Assembly: GCA_047833645.1 (NCBI GenBank)
Contig: CP181259.1
Coordinates: forward strand, 744,001-808,000
DNA length: 64,000 nucleotides
DNA from: Pseudolactococcus sp041800635
GTDB lineage: Bacteria; Bacillota; Bacilli; Lactobacillales; Streptococcaceae
Direction of reading: 5' to 3'
Shown here: piece after piece, positions 1 to 7,064 of the stretch
Layout: each line of letters starts with the position of its first letter
Numbering within the stretch: position 1 is the stretch's first letter
Program-made: the position numbers and the translations under genes
Notes under the pieces: model-generated
What the model was told of the DNA's origin: nothing
Database searches by the model: none
What the model saw: the letters and a program-made list of their open reading frames with translations, nothing else

Positions 1-1025
1 ATCGCAGTCCCTGTCATGCCATTTCGACCCGTCCGACCGACACGATGAACGAAGAATTCTAAATCACGCGGAATCCCGTCATTGATGATATGACTGACAC
101 CTTCGATGTCAATCCCACGCGCCGCCAAATCGGTCGCCACCACATATTGATAGTCAAGGTTTTGCACAGCCTTCATAATCCGCTTACGCTCACGTGGTGG
201 CACGCCCCCATGAATCTTAGCGACTTTAAAGCCATTATTTGCTAAAAAGCTATGAATCTCGTCGGCTCTGTCTTTCGTATTAGCAAAAATCATCGCTAGA
301 TACGGATTCAGCGTCTGCAGCACTTCCAAAATCGCGCTGTTATTCCCGCGACCCTTGGTCGAAATCAGCCAGTTGTCGATGGTATCGCTAATGACCGTTT
401 TGGTCGCGATTTTTTCCATAACAGGATTGTTGAGATATTTCTTGAGGAAAGGTTGGAGTTTTTGCGGAATGGTTGCTGAAAACACGAGCATCTGCACCTT
501 TTTGTCAAAGGTCCCTGCGATTTGGTCCACTTCGTTTAAGAAGCCCATGTCTAGTGTCATGTCTGCTTCATCAATAACGAAAATTTTCGCCGTATACGTT
601 TTCAAGGCTTGGGCATTAATCAAGTCTAAGATACGACCAGGTGTCCCGATGACGATATGAGGCTGGTTGCCTGATAGTTTTTCAATCTGACGTTTTTTAT
701 CCGTCCCGCCGACAAAGTTTGAGATGCGGATACTGTCATCAAACTTGGTAAATTCTTGCGCAGCGTTATAAATCTGCGTCGCAAGTTCGCGTGACGGTGC
801 TGTAATCACAGCCTGAACGCCATCAATGGCCGTGTCTAGTTTTTGGAAAATCGGTAGTAAAAAAGTATGGGTTTTACCAGAACCTGTTTTAGATTCGCCA
901 ACGATATCACGCCCGTCAAGCGCAATGGGCATCAGCTTTTCTTGGACTGGTGTCGCCGTTTTAAAGCGGATGCTTTCTAAAGTATCGTTAATAAAGGGTT
1001 TAAAATTAAAATCTGTGAATTGCAT
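1..1025 (-). CDS. cshB: DEAD-box RNA helicase CshB, C-terminus beyond left edge
   Basis: ATP-dependent RNA helicase, probably acting on ribosome assembly or mRNA turnover, by analogy with Bacillus CshB (YqfR). Translated from the minus strand, the frame is open from the ATG at 1025 to the window edge (about 341 codons). It shows in order a Q-motif region (ATPVQEKL), Walker A (SKTGSGKTH), PSRELA, TPGR, the DEAD box as VIDEADMTLDMGF, the SAT motif, ARGIDIEGV and HRVGRTGR. The N-terminal wording (FKPFI, then IRFKTATPVQ) resembles CshB more than CshA. The ribosome site is a weak GAGAAAA. An extended -10 TGGTATAAT lies 33 bp upstream. The C-terminal tail is outside the window. Confidence 0.9.
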   Translation of the reverse strand, partial: MQFTDFNFKPFINDTLESIRFKTATPVQEKLMPIALDGRDIVGESKTGSGKTHTFLLPIFQKLDTAIDGVQAVITAPSRELATQIYNAAQEFTKFDDSIRISNFVGGTDKKRQIEKLSGNQPHIVIGTPGRILDLINAQALKTYTAKIFVIDEADMTLDMGFLNEVDQIAGTFDKKVQMLVFSATIPQKLQPFLKKYLNNPVMEKIATKTVISDTIDNWLISTKGRGNNSAILEVLQTLNPYLAMIFANTKDRADEIHSFLANNGFKVAKIHGGVPPRERKRIMKAVQNLDYQYVVATDLAARGIDIEGVSHIINDGIPRDLEFFVHRVGRTGRNGMTGTA

Positions 1026-1057
1026 ATTTTTCTCGTTTTTCTAGTAGTCGTTCTTCT

Positions 1058-1066
1058 ATTATACCA
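1058..1066 (-). promoter_or_regulatory. Extended -10 of cshB
   Basis: On the minus strand the sequence is TGGTATAAT, an extended -10 (TGN-TATAAT), with no good -35. The upstream terminator hairpin occupies the -35 area, so this promoter probably relies on the extended -10. Confidence 0.5.
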
Positions 1067-1070
1067 CAAA

Positions 1071-1094
1071 AAAATCGCCAAATTCGGCGATTTT
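1071..1094 (-). terminator. Intrinsic terminator after the nifJ remnant
   Basis: A 9-bp stem AAAATCGCC/GGCGATTTT with a 6-nt loop is followed on the minus strand by a T-run. It separates the nifJ remnant from cshB. Confidence 0.8.
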
Positions 1095-1133
1095 TGATTA
1101 GGGGTGATCAGACTGGTGACAAGTCACATAATT

Positions 1134-1628
1134 TTAGTCTTTCACTTTTTTATAAGCCGCTAGGCGGTTATAATTTTCACTCCGTTCTGTCATCACATCG
1201 ACGGTGTGTTGTAACATGTCTTGCACCTCCTGCTCGTCTTTCTTGACGCTACGTAGGGCAGAGAAACGCGTTTGTTTTTCAAGGAAAGCTGACATTTTAC
1301 TAAAGTCGGCCTTTTTGAAGTCAATCCGCATCGGATCTTTGCCTTTTGCAGTCAGGCGTGGGTCGTAGCGGTAAAGTTGCCAGTAACCAGACTCAACAGC
1401 GTCTTTTGATTCCTGAATAGATTGACCCATACCGCCACGCAAACCATGGTTAATACATGGTGTATAACCAATGATCAAGGATGGCCCAGGATAGCTTTCT
1501 GCTTCCTGAATGGCTTTGATAGCCTGCATGGGATTGGCTTCGATGGCAATTTGTGCGACATAGACATCGTTGTAAGAAATGGCCATCATGCCCAAATCTT
1601 TCTTCTTGGTCTTCTTACCATCAGCCAG
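1134..1628 (-). pseudogene. nifJ: 3' remnant of pyruvate:ferredoxin (flavodoxin) oxidoreductase
   Basis: Only the last ~160 residues of a NifJ-type pyruvate:ferredoxin oxidoreductase remain; the family is about 1,170 residues. The frame starts at DGKKTKKKDLG and runs through MMAISYNDVYVAQIA, YPGPSLIIGYTPCINHG and GYWQLYRYDP, which are hallmarks of the C-terminal thiamine-diphosphate domain. Upstream, the nifJ frame meets a stop at 1629-1631 and the sequence becomes a glycosyltransferase in another frame. This is therefore a deletion junction, not a short gene. The ATG at 1595 has no convincing ribosome site. The remnant cannot be functional alone because the Fe-S domains and most of the cofactor site are absent. 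Confidence 0.85.
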
Positions 1629-2308
1629 TCAGCCGCCCACTGATATTCCTGCACTAATTTTTGAGTCGCTTCAAAAGCATGGGCTTCTTTAGACTTCTTT
1701 TTGTGCTTTGTCTTATTTTCAAAAGCATGCAATGCCTGCTTAAAGCGTTGACTGGGTGCTTCGAAGCGTTTGCCAATGTCTAAGACAGCCGCTTTCGTTC
1801 TTTCTAACTTGTCAATCGCCTCTTGATGACTCGGATTGGGTTTATCATCAAGCAAAAGGACGATATGAATATCTGGATATTCTTGAAGCGCAGCCGAAAG
1901 TAAGGTTTGGCGAATCACCTTCACCTCCTCATCATAGGAAGGCACTAATACCGTCATTTTAGGCTGCCTTTTTGAAAAGTGGGTCTCAAGATTTTGACGA
2001 GGCACCCTCGTATGTTGCGCAAACCTTTTCAAAGCCCCTTCTCTTTCAATTAAATACATCAGGGCAGAAAAATCAAGCAGGGTAACGATGACGATATATA
2101 AACTCGTTTCAATAGCAGATCTGAAATTCGGCGTATGCTCAATCATCTGATGATAAATCGTCGACGATACATAACATCCCCAAAAAATCAGTGTAATCAC
2201 GATAAAAATACGATTGATACTTAATTTTCGATCGTTTTCCCTCGTATGTCTAACGGGCAGCGCAAATAACTCTTTTTCTGTCCCGAATTGTCTTTTTCTA
2301 ACTGTCAC
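1617..2308 (-). pseudogene. 5' remnant of a membrane glycosyltransferase (GT2/cellulose-synthase-like)
   Basis: The gene starts at a GTG (2308) with a strong GGGGG ribosome site 7 nt upstream; in-frame codons before it are probably untranslated. It encodes two membrane segments (IFIVITLIFWGCYVSS and TSLYIVIVTLLDFSALMYL). A GT2 nucleotide-binding start (MTVLVPSYDEE) and a LLLDDKPNPS acidic patch follow. The frame breaks near AADWLM, where sequence switches to nifJ at about 1617-1632, and a short out-of-frame tail ends at 1586. The acceptor-site (QxxRW-type) part and C-terminal helices expected for a processive glycosyltransferase are missing. Its former role, probably cell-surface polysaccharide synthesis, is inferred. 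Confidence 0.75.
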
Positions 2309-2500
2309 TGGCAAACCCCCTATCAAAAAGCCATGATGCCATCGCATATGGCAACACTCATCAGCCAACAGTAACACTCAACCAATCCAACTCTCCCTTA
2401 AAACCATGTTTTTAAATTGATGAATACCTGACACAGCTTCTCTCGTCAATGGTTAAGCAAATGAACCATCAGATGATAAACTCAGATTCGACTAGACAGG

Positions 2501-2728
2501 CTAACGCAAACGACGCATTTTGTCTGCTTTTCGCATACCTGAATTGTTAAATAAATCACCAACACATCGGTGAAAATAATGTGAAATGAGGAAAACCTCA
2601 TATAATTTAAAGTCTGTCCTCCCTTGTTCCCTATCCCGATAAGCCGCCACATTTATGCCAAGTAGGGCTGCCATATCTCTCTGGGTCAGTTTCTTTTTCT
2701 TACGAACCTCAATTAGCTTCATTTGCAT
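2501..2728 (-). CDS. Small XRE-family helix-turn-helix regulator
   Basis: A 75-residue protein that is almost entirely one HTH_XRE domain: LIEVRKKKKLTQRDMAALLGINVAAYRDREQGRTDFKLYEVFLISHYF, about residues 3-55. I chose the ATG at 2728 because AAGGTGGG sits 6-7 nt before it. The longer in-frame extension to 2779 lacks a ribosome site. It is divergent from a second XRE gene across a 319-bp repeat-containing region. Proteins like this are common as phage- or island-borne repressors or antitoxins, but no toxin partner is visible. Target and inducer are unknown. Confidence 0.7.
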   Translation of the reverse strand: MQMKLIEVRKKKKLTQRDMAALLGINVAAYRDREQGRTDFKLYEVFLISHYFHRCVGDLFNNSGMRKADKMRRLR

Positions 2729-2900
2729 ATCATTCCCACCTTTTATTTTCTGTCGTAACCCCCTACGAATATGAAACATCAGATTTATGCTTAATTTTTA
2801 GATGTTGCTTACTTATAATGTAACCGAACTTTTTGAAAATAGATCATGAAGTGCAATAGCCATCATCCATTTAATCTATTGGTCTTGCACTAACGCCTTT

Positions 2901-2934
2901 TATCAAATAACTTAATCTATCAAATAAATTAATA
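2901..2934. repeat. Two tandem 17-bp repeats between divergent XRE genes
   Basis: TATCAAATAACTTAATC is followed immediately by TATCAAATAAATTAATA, identical at 15 of 17 positions. It lies within the 319-bp region (2729-3047) between the two XRE genes, and operator function is inferred from that position. Otherwise the region holds a loose inverted pair GTGCAA/TTGCAC (2851/2885) and the rightward promoter. Confidence 0.6.
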
Positions 2935-2954
2935 TACGTTTATAATACACTTTA

Positions 2955-2999
2955 CGCATACTTTTGTCAATGGGATGGTTTGCTTTCCGCATACTTTTT
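2955..2999 (+). repeat. Direct repeat CGCATACTTTT upstream of the XRE promoter
   Basis: CGCATACTTTT occurs at 2955-2965 and 2989-2999, 34 bp apart, and the second copy abuts the -35 of the rightward XRE gene. The pair could be an autoregulatory operator; this is inferred from position alone. Confidence 0.45.
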
Positions 3000-3026
3000 G
3001 ATTTTAAACTTTAATTCTGCTAAAAT
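2998..3026 (+). promoter_or_regulatory. Promoter of the rightward XRE gene
   Basis: TTGATT, a 17-bp spacer, then TAAAAT. The expected start near 3033 falls at the ribosome site AAAGGAG, giving a very short leader of about 15 nt. Confidence 0.6.
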
Positions 3027-3047
3027 AAGTTGAAAGGAGCAAGTCGA

Positions 3048-3506
3048 ATGACAAACAAAGAATTAGCTATCCATGTCGGTAATAAAATCAGAGCCCTCAG
3101 AAAATCGAAAAAATGGACGCAGCACCAACTTGCTACTCAATTAAACACAACAAAAGCAACGATCAGCAACTATGAAACAGGTTACCGATCTCCTAAAAAA
3201 GATATGCTATTTACAATAGCAGATGTTTTTAATATTTCAATTGATGATTTTTTTCCTCCCCTGACAACAGAACAGGAGTGCCAATCGCCCGTCTCGGCCA
3301 ATCAGTCGCCAAAAAATTCAGAAAAACTCAATATCATTTTTAGTCAACTTGACGATATAACCCAGAATAAACTCTTACAAATCGCGCAAGATTTATTAAG
3401 TAAGCAACCTAAGAGAGGGGCCAAACAAAGTAAGTCTCCCCCTCATCCTAGTGATGAGACTGTTCAGACAGTTAGCTGTGGTCTATCAAAAAAAAAGCAG
3501 AATTAA
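3048..3506 (+). CDS. XRE-family transcriptional regulator (CI-like)
   Basis: A 152-residue DNA-binding protein with an N-terminal HTH_XRE domain (about residues 7-62: IRALRKSKKWTQHQLATQLNTTKATISNYETG). A short C-terminal region (NIIFSQLDDITQNKLLQIAQDLL) probably mediates dimer formation, and the tail is polar with many Lys and Ser. The ATG at 3048 is preceded by AAAGGAG at 8 nt; an upstream in-frame TTG at 3030 is less likely. No LexA-type protease domain is present, so an SOS-cleavable repressor is not supported. It faces away from the smaller XRE gene, and the pair looks like the leftover control region of an island or prophage. Confidence 0.75.
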   Translation: MTNKELAIHVGNKIRALRKSKKWTQHQLATQLNTTKATISNYETGYRSPKKDMLFTIADVFNISIDDFFPPLTTEQECQSPVSANQSPKNSEKLNIIFSQLDDITQNKLLQIAQDLLSKQPKRGAKQSKSPPHPSDETVQTVSCGLSKKKQN

Positions 3507-3604
3507 GACCCTCTCTGCTCTGGTTAACTTGACATCCCTCACATGTCTCCATTTACATGAAGCGAAAAGACGATACGTCTTCACTAACATTTACATCTCA
3601 ATGT

Positions 3605-3676
3605 CTTTAACATCACCATGTTAAAGGCTTTTTTGGGGCAAAAAAAGCCTTTTCACTACTGTTAGTAGTGAAAAGG
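3605..3676 (-). terminator. Chain of three overlapping hairpins; leu operon terminator
   Basis: Three perfect hairpins follow each other: 3605-3626 (CTTTAACAT/ATGTTAAAG), 3623-3653 (AAAGGCTTTTTT with its complement) and 3648-3676 (CCTTTTCACTAC/GTAGTGAAAAGG). Neighbours share bases, so adjacent ones exclude each other. On the minus strand the 12-bp hairpin leads into CTTTTTTT, which fits termination after leuD. The region also ends the convergent XRE transcript. Confidence 0.65.
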
Positions 3677-3710
3677 ACTCATCTTGATCATTTTCATCAA
3701 CACGCCTTAT

Positions 3711-4301
3711 TTATTGCCAATAAGTAGGGCGTTTTTGCTCATAGGCCGTGATCTTGTCTTCATATTGTAAAGTAATCCCGATGTCATCAAGACCATTGAC
3801 CAGCTTACGCTTCCATTCAGCATCAATGTCAAAGGTAAAGTCACCTTTTGAGGTTTTGATGACTTGATTGGGCAAATCAATTTCAATCGTTTCATCTGGT
3901 GATAAGGCTGCCAGAATTTCACGCGTTTCTAGCGGTTGGACAATGGGCAGAATCCCATTTTTCAGCTCATTATTATAGTGAATATCTGAAAACGAACCCG
4001 CAATCACCGCGCGGAAACCATAGTCCTTAATCGCCCAAGCCGCATGCTCGCGAGATGACCCTGACCCAAAGTTATCGCCTGAAATTAAAATTGTTGCTTG
4101 ACGATATTCCGGATGATTGAGGATAAAATCAGGATTTTCTGCCTCACCATCACTTAGATAGCGCCATTCAAAAAACATGTTTTTGCCGAATCCTGTTTTA
4201 TCCGTTGCCTTCAAAAACTGTTTAGGAATAATTTGGTCGGTATCAATATTATCATTCATCAGTGGCACGGTAGTGCCTTTATAAACTGTAAATTTTTCCA
4301 T
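3711..4301 (-). CDS. leuD: 3-isopropylmalate dehydratase small subunit
   Basis: Small (swivelling) subunit of isopropylmalate isomerase, which with LeuC interconverts 2- and 3-isopropylmalate in leucine synthesis. At 196 residues it is normal length. It carries the family motifs NIDTDQIIPKQFLK near the N-terminus and GDNFGSGSSREHAAWAIKDYGFRAVIAGSF in the middle. Its start overlaps the leuC stop by one base, so translation is probably coupled. It is the last gene of the leu operon and is followed by terminator hairpins. No ilv genes follow within the window. Confidence 0.95.
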   Translation of the reverse strand: MEKFTVYKGTTVPLMNDNIDTDQIIPKQFLKATDKTGFGKNMFFEWRYLSDGEAENPDFILNHPEYRQATILISGDNFGSGSSREHAAWAIKDYGFRAVIAGSFSDIHYNNELKNGILPIVQPLETREILAALSPDETIEIDLPNQVIKTSKGDFTFDIDAEWKRKLVNGLDDIGITLQYEDKITAYEQKRPTYWQ

Positions 4302-5674
4302 TAGGCCAGCACCTCCCGTGCATCTACAAATTTGCCATTGATGGCCGCGAGTGCTGCCATGACTGGGCTACAAAGGTGTGTCCGTGCGCCATGACCTTGA
4401 CGTCCCTCAAAATTACGGTTTGAAGTTGACGCACAATGAACGCCTTCAGGCACATGGTCAGGATTCATCCCCAGACACATTGAACAACCTGGTTCACGCC
4501 ATTCAAAGCCAGCATCTGTGAAGATTTTATCTAGGCCAAGTGCTTCCGCTGCTTTTTTAACTGGTCGACTACCTGGCACGACGATGGCTGTCAGCTTGTC
4601 AGAAATTTTGTGACCTTTAACGATCTCAGCTGCTAACTGTAAATCACTGAGACGCGCATTGGTACAAGAGCCAATAAAGACATAGCCGAGGTCAATGTCG
4701 CTTGGCTTGCCACCAGGTGTTAAATCCATATATTGGTAAGCCCGCTCATCATTGAAATCTTTGATTTCTGGGAAGCTTTCCGTAAATTCAATGCCCATTT
4801 CAGGGTTGGTCCCCCAAGTCACCATTGGGGCAAGTTTTGACACATCAATGGTAATGACTTTATCATAGACAGCATCTGCATCAGACGGTAACGTCTGCCA
4901 GTCAGCAATGGCAGCTGCCATATCTTTCGGTGCAAATTCACGACCGGTCACATAATCATAGGTTTTTTGATCTGGGTTCATGAGCCCAATTTTTGAACCA
5001 AATTCAATGGCCATGTTACAAATGGTCATCCGTTCTTCCATTTCAAGGGCCGCGATGGCTTCACCTGTAAATTCTACGGCATAGCCAACACCTGCATCCA
5101 CCCCATACTTAGCAATCAGGGCCAGGATGAAGTCTTTGGAATAAACGCCTTTGGCAGGTTTACCGATAAACTCAACTTTCATCAGTTTCGGCTTCACTTG
5201 CCAGAGGGTTTGGGTCGCAAAAACGTGCTCAACTTCACTTGTGCCAATCCCAAACGCAATCGCCCCAAAGGCACCATTGGTTGCCGTATGAGAATCGCCA
5301 CACACGATAATCTTACCTGGCTGCGCATTGCCTGTTTCTGGTCCCACCATGTGGACGATCCCTTGACGGTCAGACCCATGCGTCGCCGCATCAATGCCAA
5401 ATTCTTGAACATTGCGCGCCAGCGTATCAATCTGATTTTTAGAAATCAAATCCGAAATGTTAAAAATATCAACCGTCGGCACATTATGGTCAGTCGTCCC
5501 AAAAGTCAAATCCGGGCGACGGACTTTCCGACCAGCCTCACGTAAGCCTTGAAAGGCTTGCGGGCTCGTTACTTCATGAATCATGTGGAAATCCACATAA
5601 AGAAGTTGCGGCTCGCCAACCTCACCTGTAATCACGTGGCGATCCCACAGTTTGTCAAATATTGTTTGTCCCAT
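4301..5674 (-). CDS. leuC: 3-isopropylmalate dehydratase large subunit
   Basis: Large, 4Fe-4S-containing subunit of isopropylmalate isomerase, 457 residues, an aconitase-family protein. Visible marks are CGDSHTATNGAFGAIAFGIGTSEVEHV (substrate region), FIGSCTNARLSDL with one cluster Cys, and the paired cluster Cys in EPGCSMCLGMNPD. All three cluster cysteines are therefore present. It lies 13 bp after the DUF1294 gene and overlaps leuD by one base. The start at 5674 has only a weak AAGAAG ribosome site. Confidence 0.95.
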   Translation of the reverse strand: MGQTIFDKLWDRHVITGEVGEPQLLYVDFHMIHEVTSPQAFQGLREAGRKVRRPDLTFGTTDHNVPTVDIFNISDLISKNQIDTLARNVQEFGIDAATHGSDRQGIVHMVGPETGNAQPGKIIVCGDSHTATNGAFGAIAFGIGTSEVEHVFATQTLWQVKPKLMKVEFIGKPAKGVYSKDFILALIAKYGVDAGVGYAVEFTGEAIAALEMEERMTICNMAIEFGSKIGLMNPDQKTYDYVTGREFAPKDMAAAIADWQTLPSDADAVYDKVITIDVSKLAPMVTWGTNPEMGIEFTESFPEIKDFNDERAYQYMDLTPGGKPSDIDLGYVFIGSCTNARLSDLQLAAEIVKGHKISDKLTAIVVPGSRPVKKAAEALGLDKIFTDAGFEWREPGCSMCLGMNPDHVPEGVHCASTSNRNFEGRQGHGARTHLCSPVMAALAAINGKFVDAREVLA

Positions 5675-5687
5675 AAACTACTTCTTT

Positions 5688-5981
5688 CTATCTCACTAAC
5701 GCAACATCATTGACATGTTTTAAGATGTATACGATAACCCAAATATCCAAGATCACACCCAACCACCAAACGACTTGAAAATACCATTTTCTCGTTTTAT
5801 GGTGGAAAATGTGTGCTGAAATAATCGCACCGATAGCCCCAAACCCGAAAGTCGAAAGCAACAAAGTCTTTTCACTCATTCGCCAGAGCCCACGCTTGGC
5901 ACGGCGTTTGTCTTCGGCATAGAGCCCGAAAACCACCAGATTCCAAATCGTCAATAGCACCAGTAATATTTCTTTCATCAT
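5688..5981 (-). CDS. DUF1294 small membrane protein inside the leu operon
   Basis: A 97-residue integral membrane protein with the DUF1294 pattern: an N-terminal hydrophobic segment, a basic loop (YAEDKRRAKRGLWRMSEKTLLL), a Gly-rich helix (STFGFGAIGAIISAHIF), the HKTRKW motif, then a final helix. Its ATG overlaps the leuB stop by 4 bases and leuC starts 13 bases after its end, so it is co-transcribed and probably translationally coupled. The function of DUF1294 is not known. Placement between leuB and leuC could suggest a link to branched-chain amino-acid metabolism, but nothing in its sequence shows this. Confidence 0.8.
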   Translation of the reverse strand: MMKEILLVLLTIWNLVVFGLYAEDKRRAKRGLWRMSEKTLLLSTFGFGAIGAIISAHIFHHKTRKWYFQVVWWLGVILDIWVIVYILKHVNDVALVR

Positions 5982-7015
5982 AAATTAGCAATAATCGCAG
6001 CTGTCATTTCTGTCAAGCTTGCTGTGCCTCCTAAATCTTTTGTTAAAACACCGGCTAGCAAGGTTTTATTGACCGCATTTTCAATATACTGAGCCCCAGC
6101 TGTTTCGCCAAAGCTTTCTCGTAACATCATGGCCACTGATAAAATCATCGAGATGGGGTTGGCAATGCCTAACCCTGCAATATCAGGCGCTGAGCCGTGG
6201 ATCGGTTCGTAAAGACTGGGACCATTAGCCGCATGAGAAGCTGACGGCATGACCCCTAGGGTACCCGGCAGAACGCTCGATTCATCTGACAAGATGTCGC
6301 CAAAGAGGTTTTCTGTGACGATGACGTCAAAGTCGCTCGGATTAGTGATCATCTTCATGGCTAGGCTGTCGACGAGGGCGTGCTCTAAAATGACATCTGG
6401 ATACTGTTTCGCCACATCTTCAGCGACGATGCGCCAGAGTTTAGAGGTCGCCAGCACATTTTGCTTATCGACTGAAGTTACTTTCTTACCACGACCACGC
6501 GCAATCTCAAAAGCAATCTTGATAATCCGCTCGATTTCTTCGTAAGTATAGTCATTAACGTCACGCGCACTACGGTCATTCAAGGTGTGTTCACCAAAAT
6601 AGATGCCACCGGTCAATTCACGGACGACCACAAAGTCAACGCCTTCGATGATTTCAGGTTTCAAGGGTGACAAGTGCTTGAGGGCTTCAAAAATTTGGAC
6701 AGGTCGGATGTTGGCAAACAGCCCTAGCTCTTTGCGCAAGGCTAGCAAGCCTTGTTCTGGCCGAACCGCCGCGTCATTGTACTGTGGACCACCGATAGCT
6801 GCCAGCAAAATGGCATCTGCTGTTTTGGCTGCCGTCAAAGTTGCTTCTGGTAGCGGATGGCCTGTCGCATCAATGGCCGCACCACCAAAGTGTTTGGCTT
6901 CGACGGTATAGTCAAAGTTAATTTTGGGGGCAACGGCTGCTAAAACGTCAAGCCCTGCTGCCATGATTTCTGGACCAATCCCATCACCGGCTAAGGTTAC
7001 AATTTTTTTTGTCAT
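5978..7015 (-). CDS. leuB: 3-isopropylmalate dehydrogenase
   Basis: NAD-dependent oxidative decarboxylation of 3-isopropylmalate to 2-oxoisocaproate, cytoplasmic. The 345 residues match the family. Visible motifs are the N-terminal LAGDGIGPEI, the Arg-containing substrate region (LRKELGLFANIRPV, then ELTGGIYFGE), DVIVTENLFGDILSDESSVLPGTLGVMPSAS with metal-binding Asp, and HGSAPDIAGLGIANP near the adenine site. It lies 49 bp after leuA. The ribosome site AAAGGA stands about 10 nt before the ATG. Confidence 0.95.
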   Translation of the reverse strand: MTKKIVTLAGDGIGPEIMAAGLDVLAAVAPKINFDYTVEAKHFGGAAIDATGHPLPEATLTAAKTADAILLAAIGGPQYNDAAVRPEQGLLALRKELGLFANIRPVQIFEALKHLSPLKPEIIEGVDFVVVRELTGGIYFGEHTLNDRSARDVNDYTYEEIERIIKIAFEIARGRGKKVTSVDKQNVLATSKLWRIVAEDVAKQYPDVILEHALVDSLAMKMITNPSDFDVIVTENLFGDILSDESSVLPGTLGVMPSASHAANGPSLYEPIHGSAPDIAGLGIANPISMILSVAMMLRESFGETAGAQYIENAVNKTLLAGVLTKDLGGTASLTEMTAAIIANL

Positions 7016-7064
7016 TTTTTTTCATTCCTTTTACTTTTGAGGTGTCTGTTTGACTGATGCCAGC

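Noticed and set aside
355..1044. Plus-strand ORFs opposite the helicase
   Set aside because: They lie antisense to the clear DEAD-box frame, have no ribosome sites and resemble no family.
2901..2999. CRISPR-like repeats
   Set aside because: Only two tandem copies without spacers and two distant copies of an 11-mer; no cas genes.
5194..5545. ORFs overlapping leuC on both strands
   Set aside because: Shadows of leuC in other frames without start signals.
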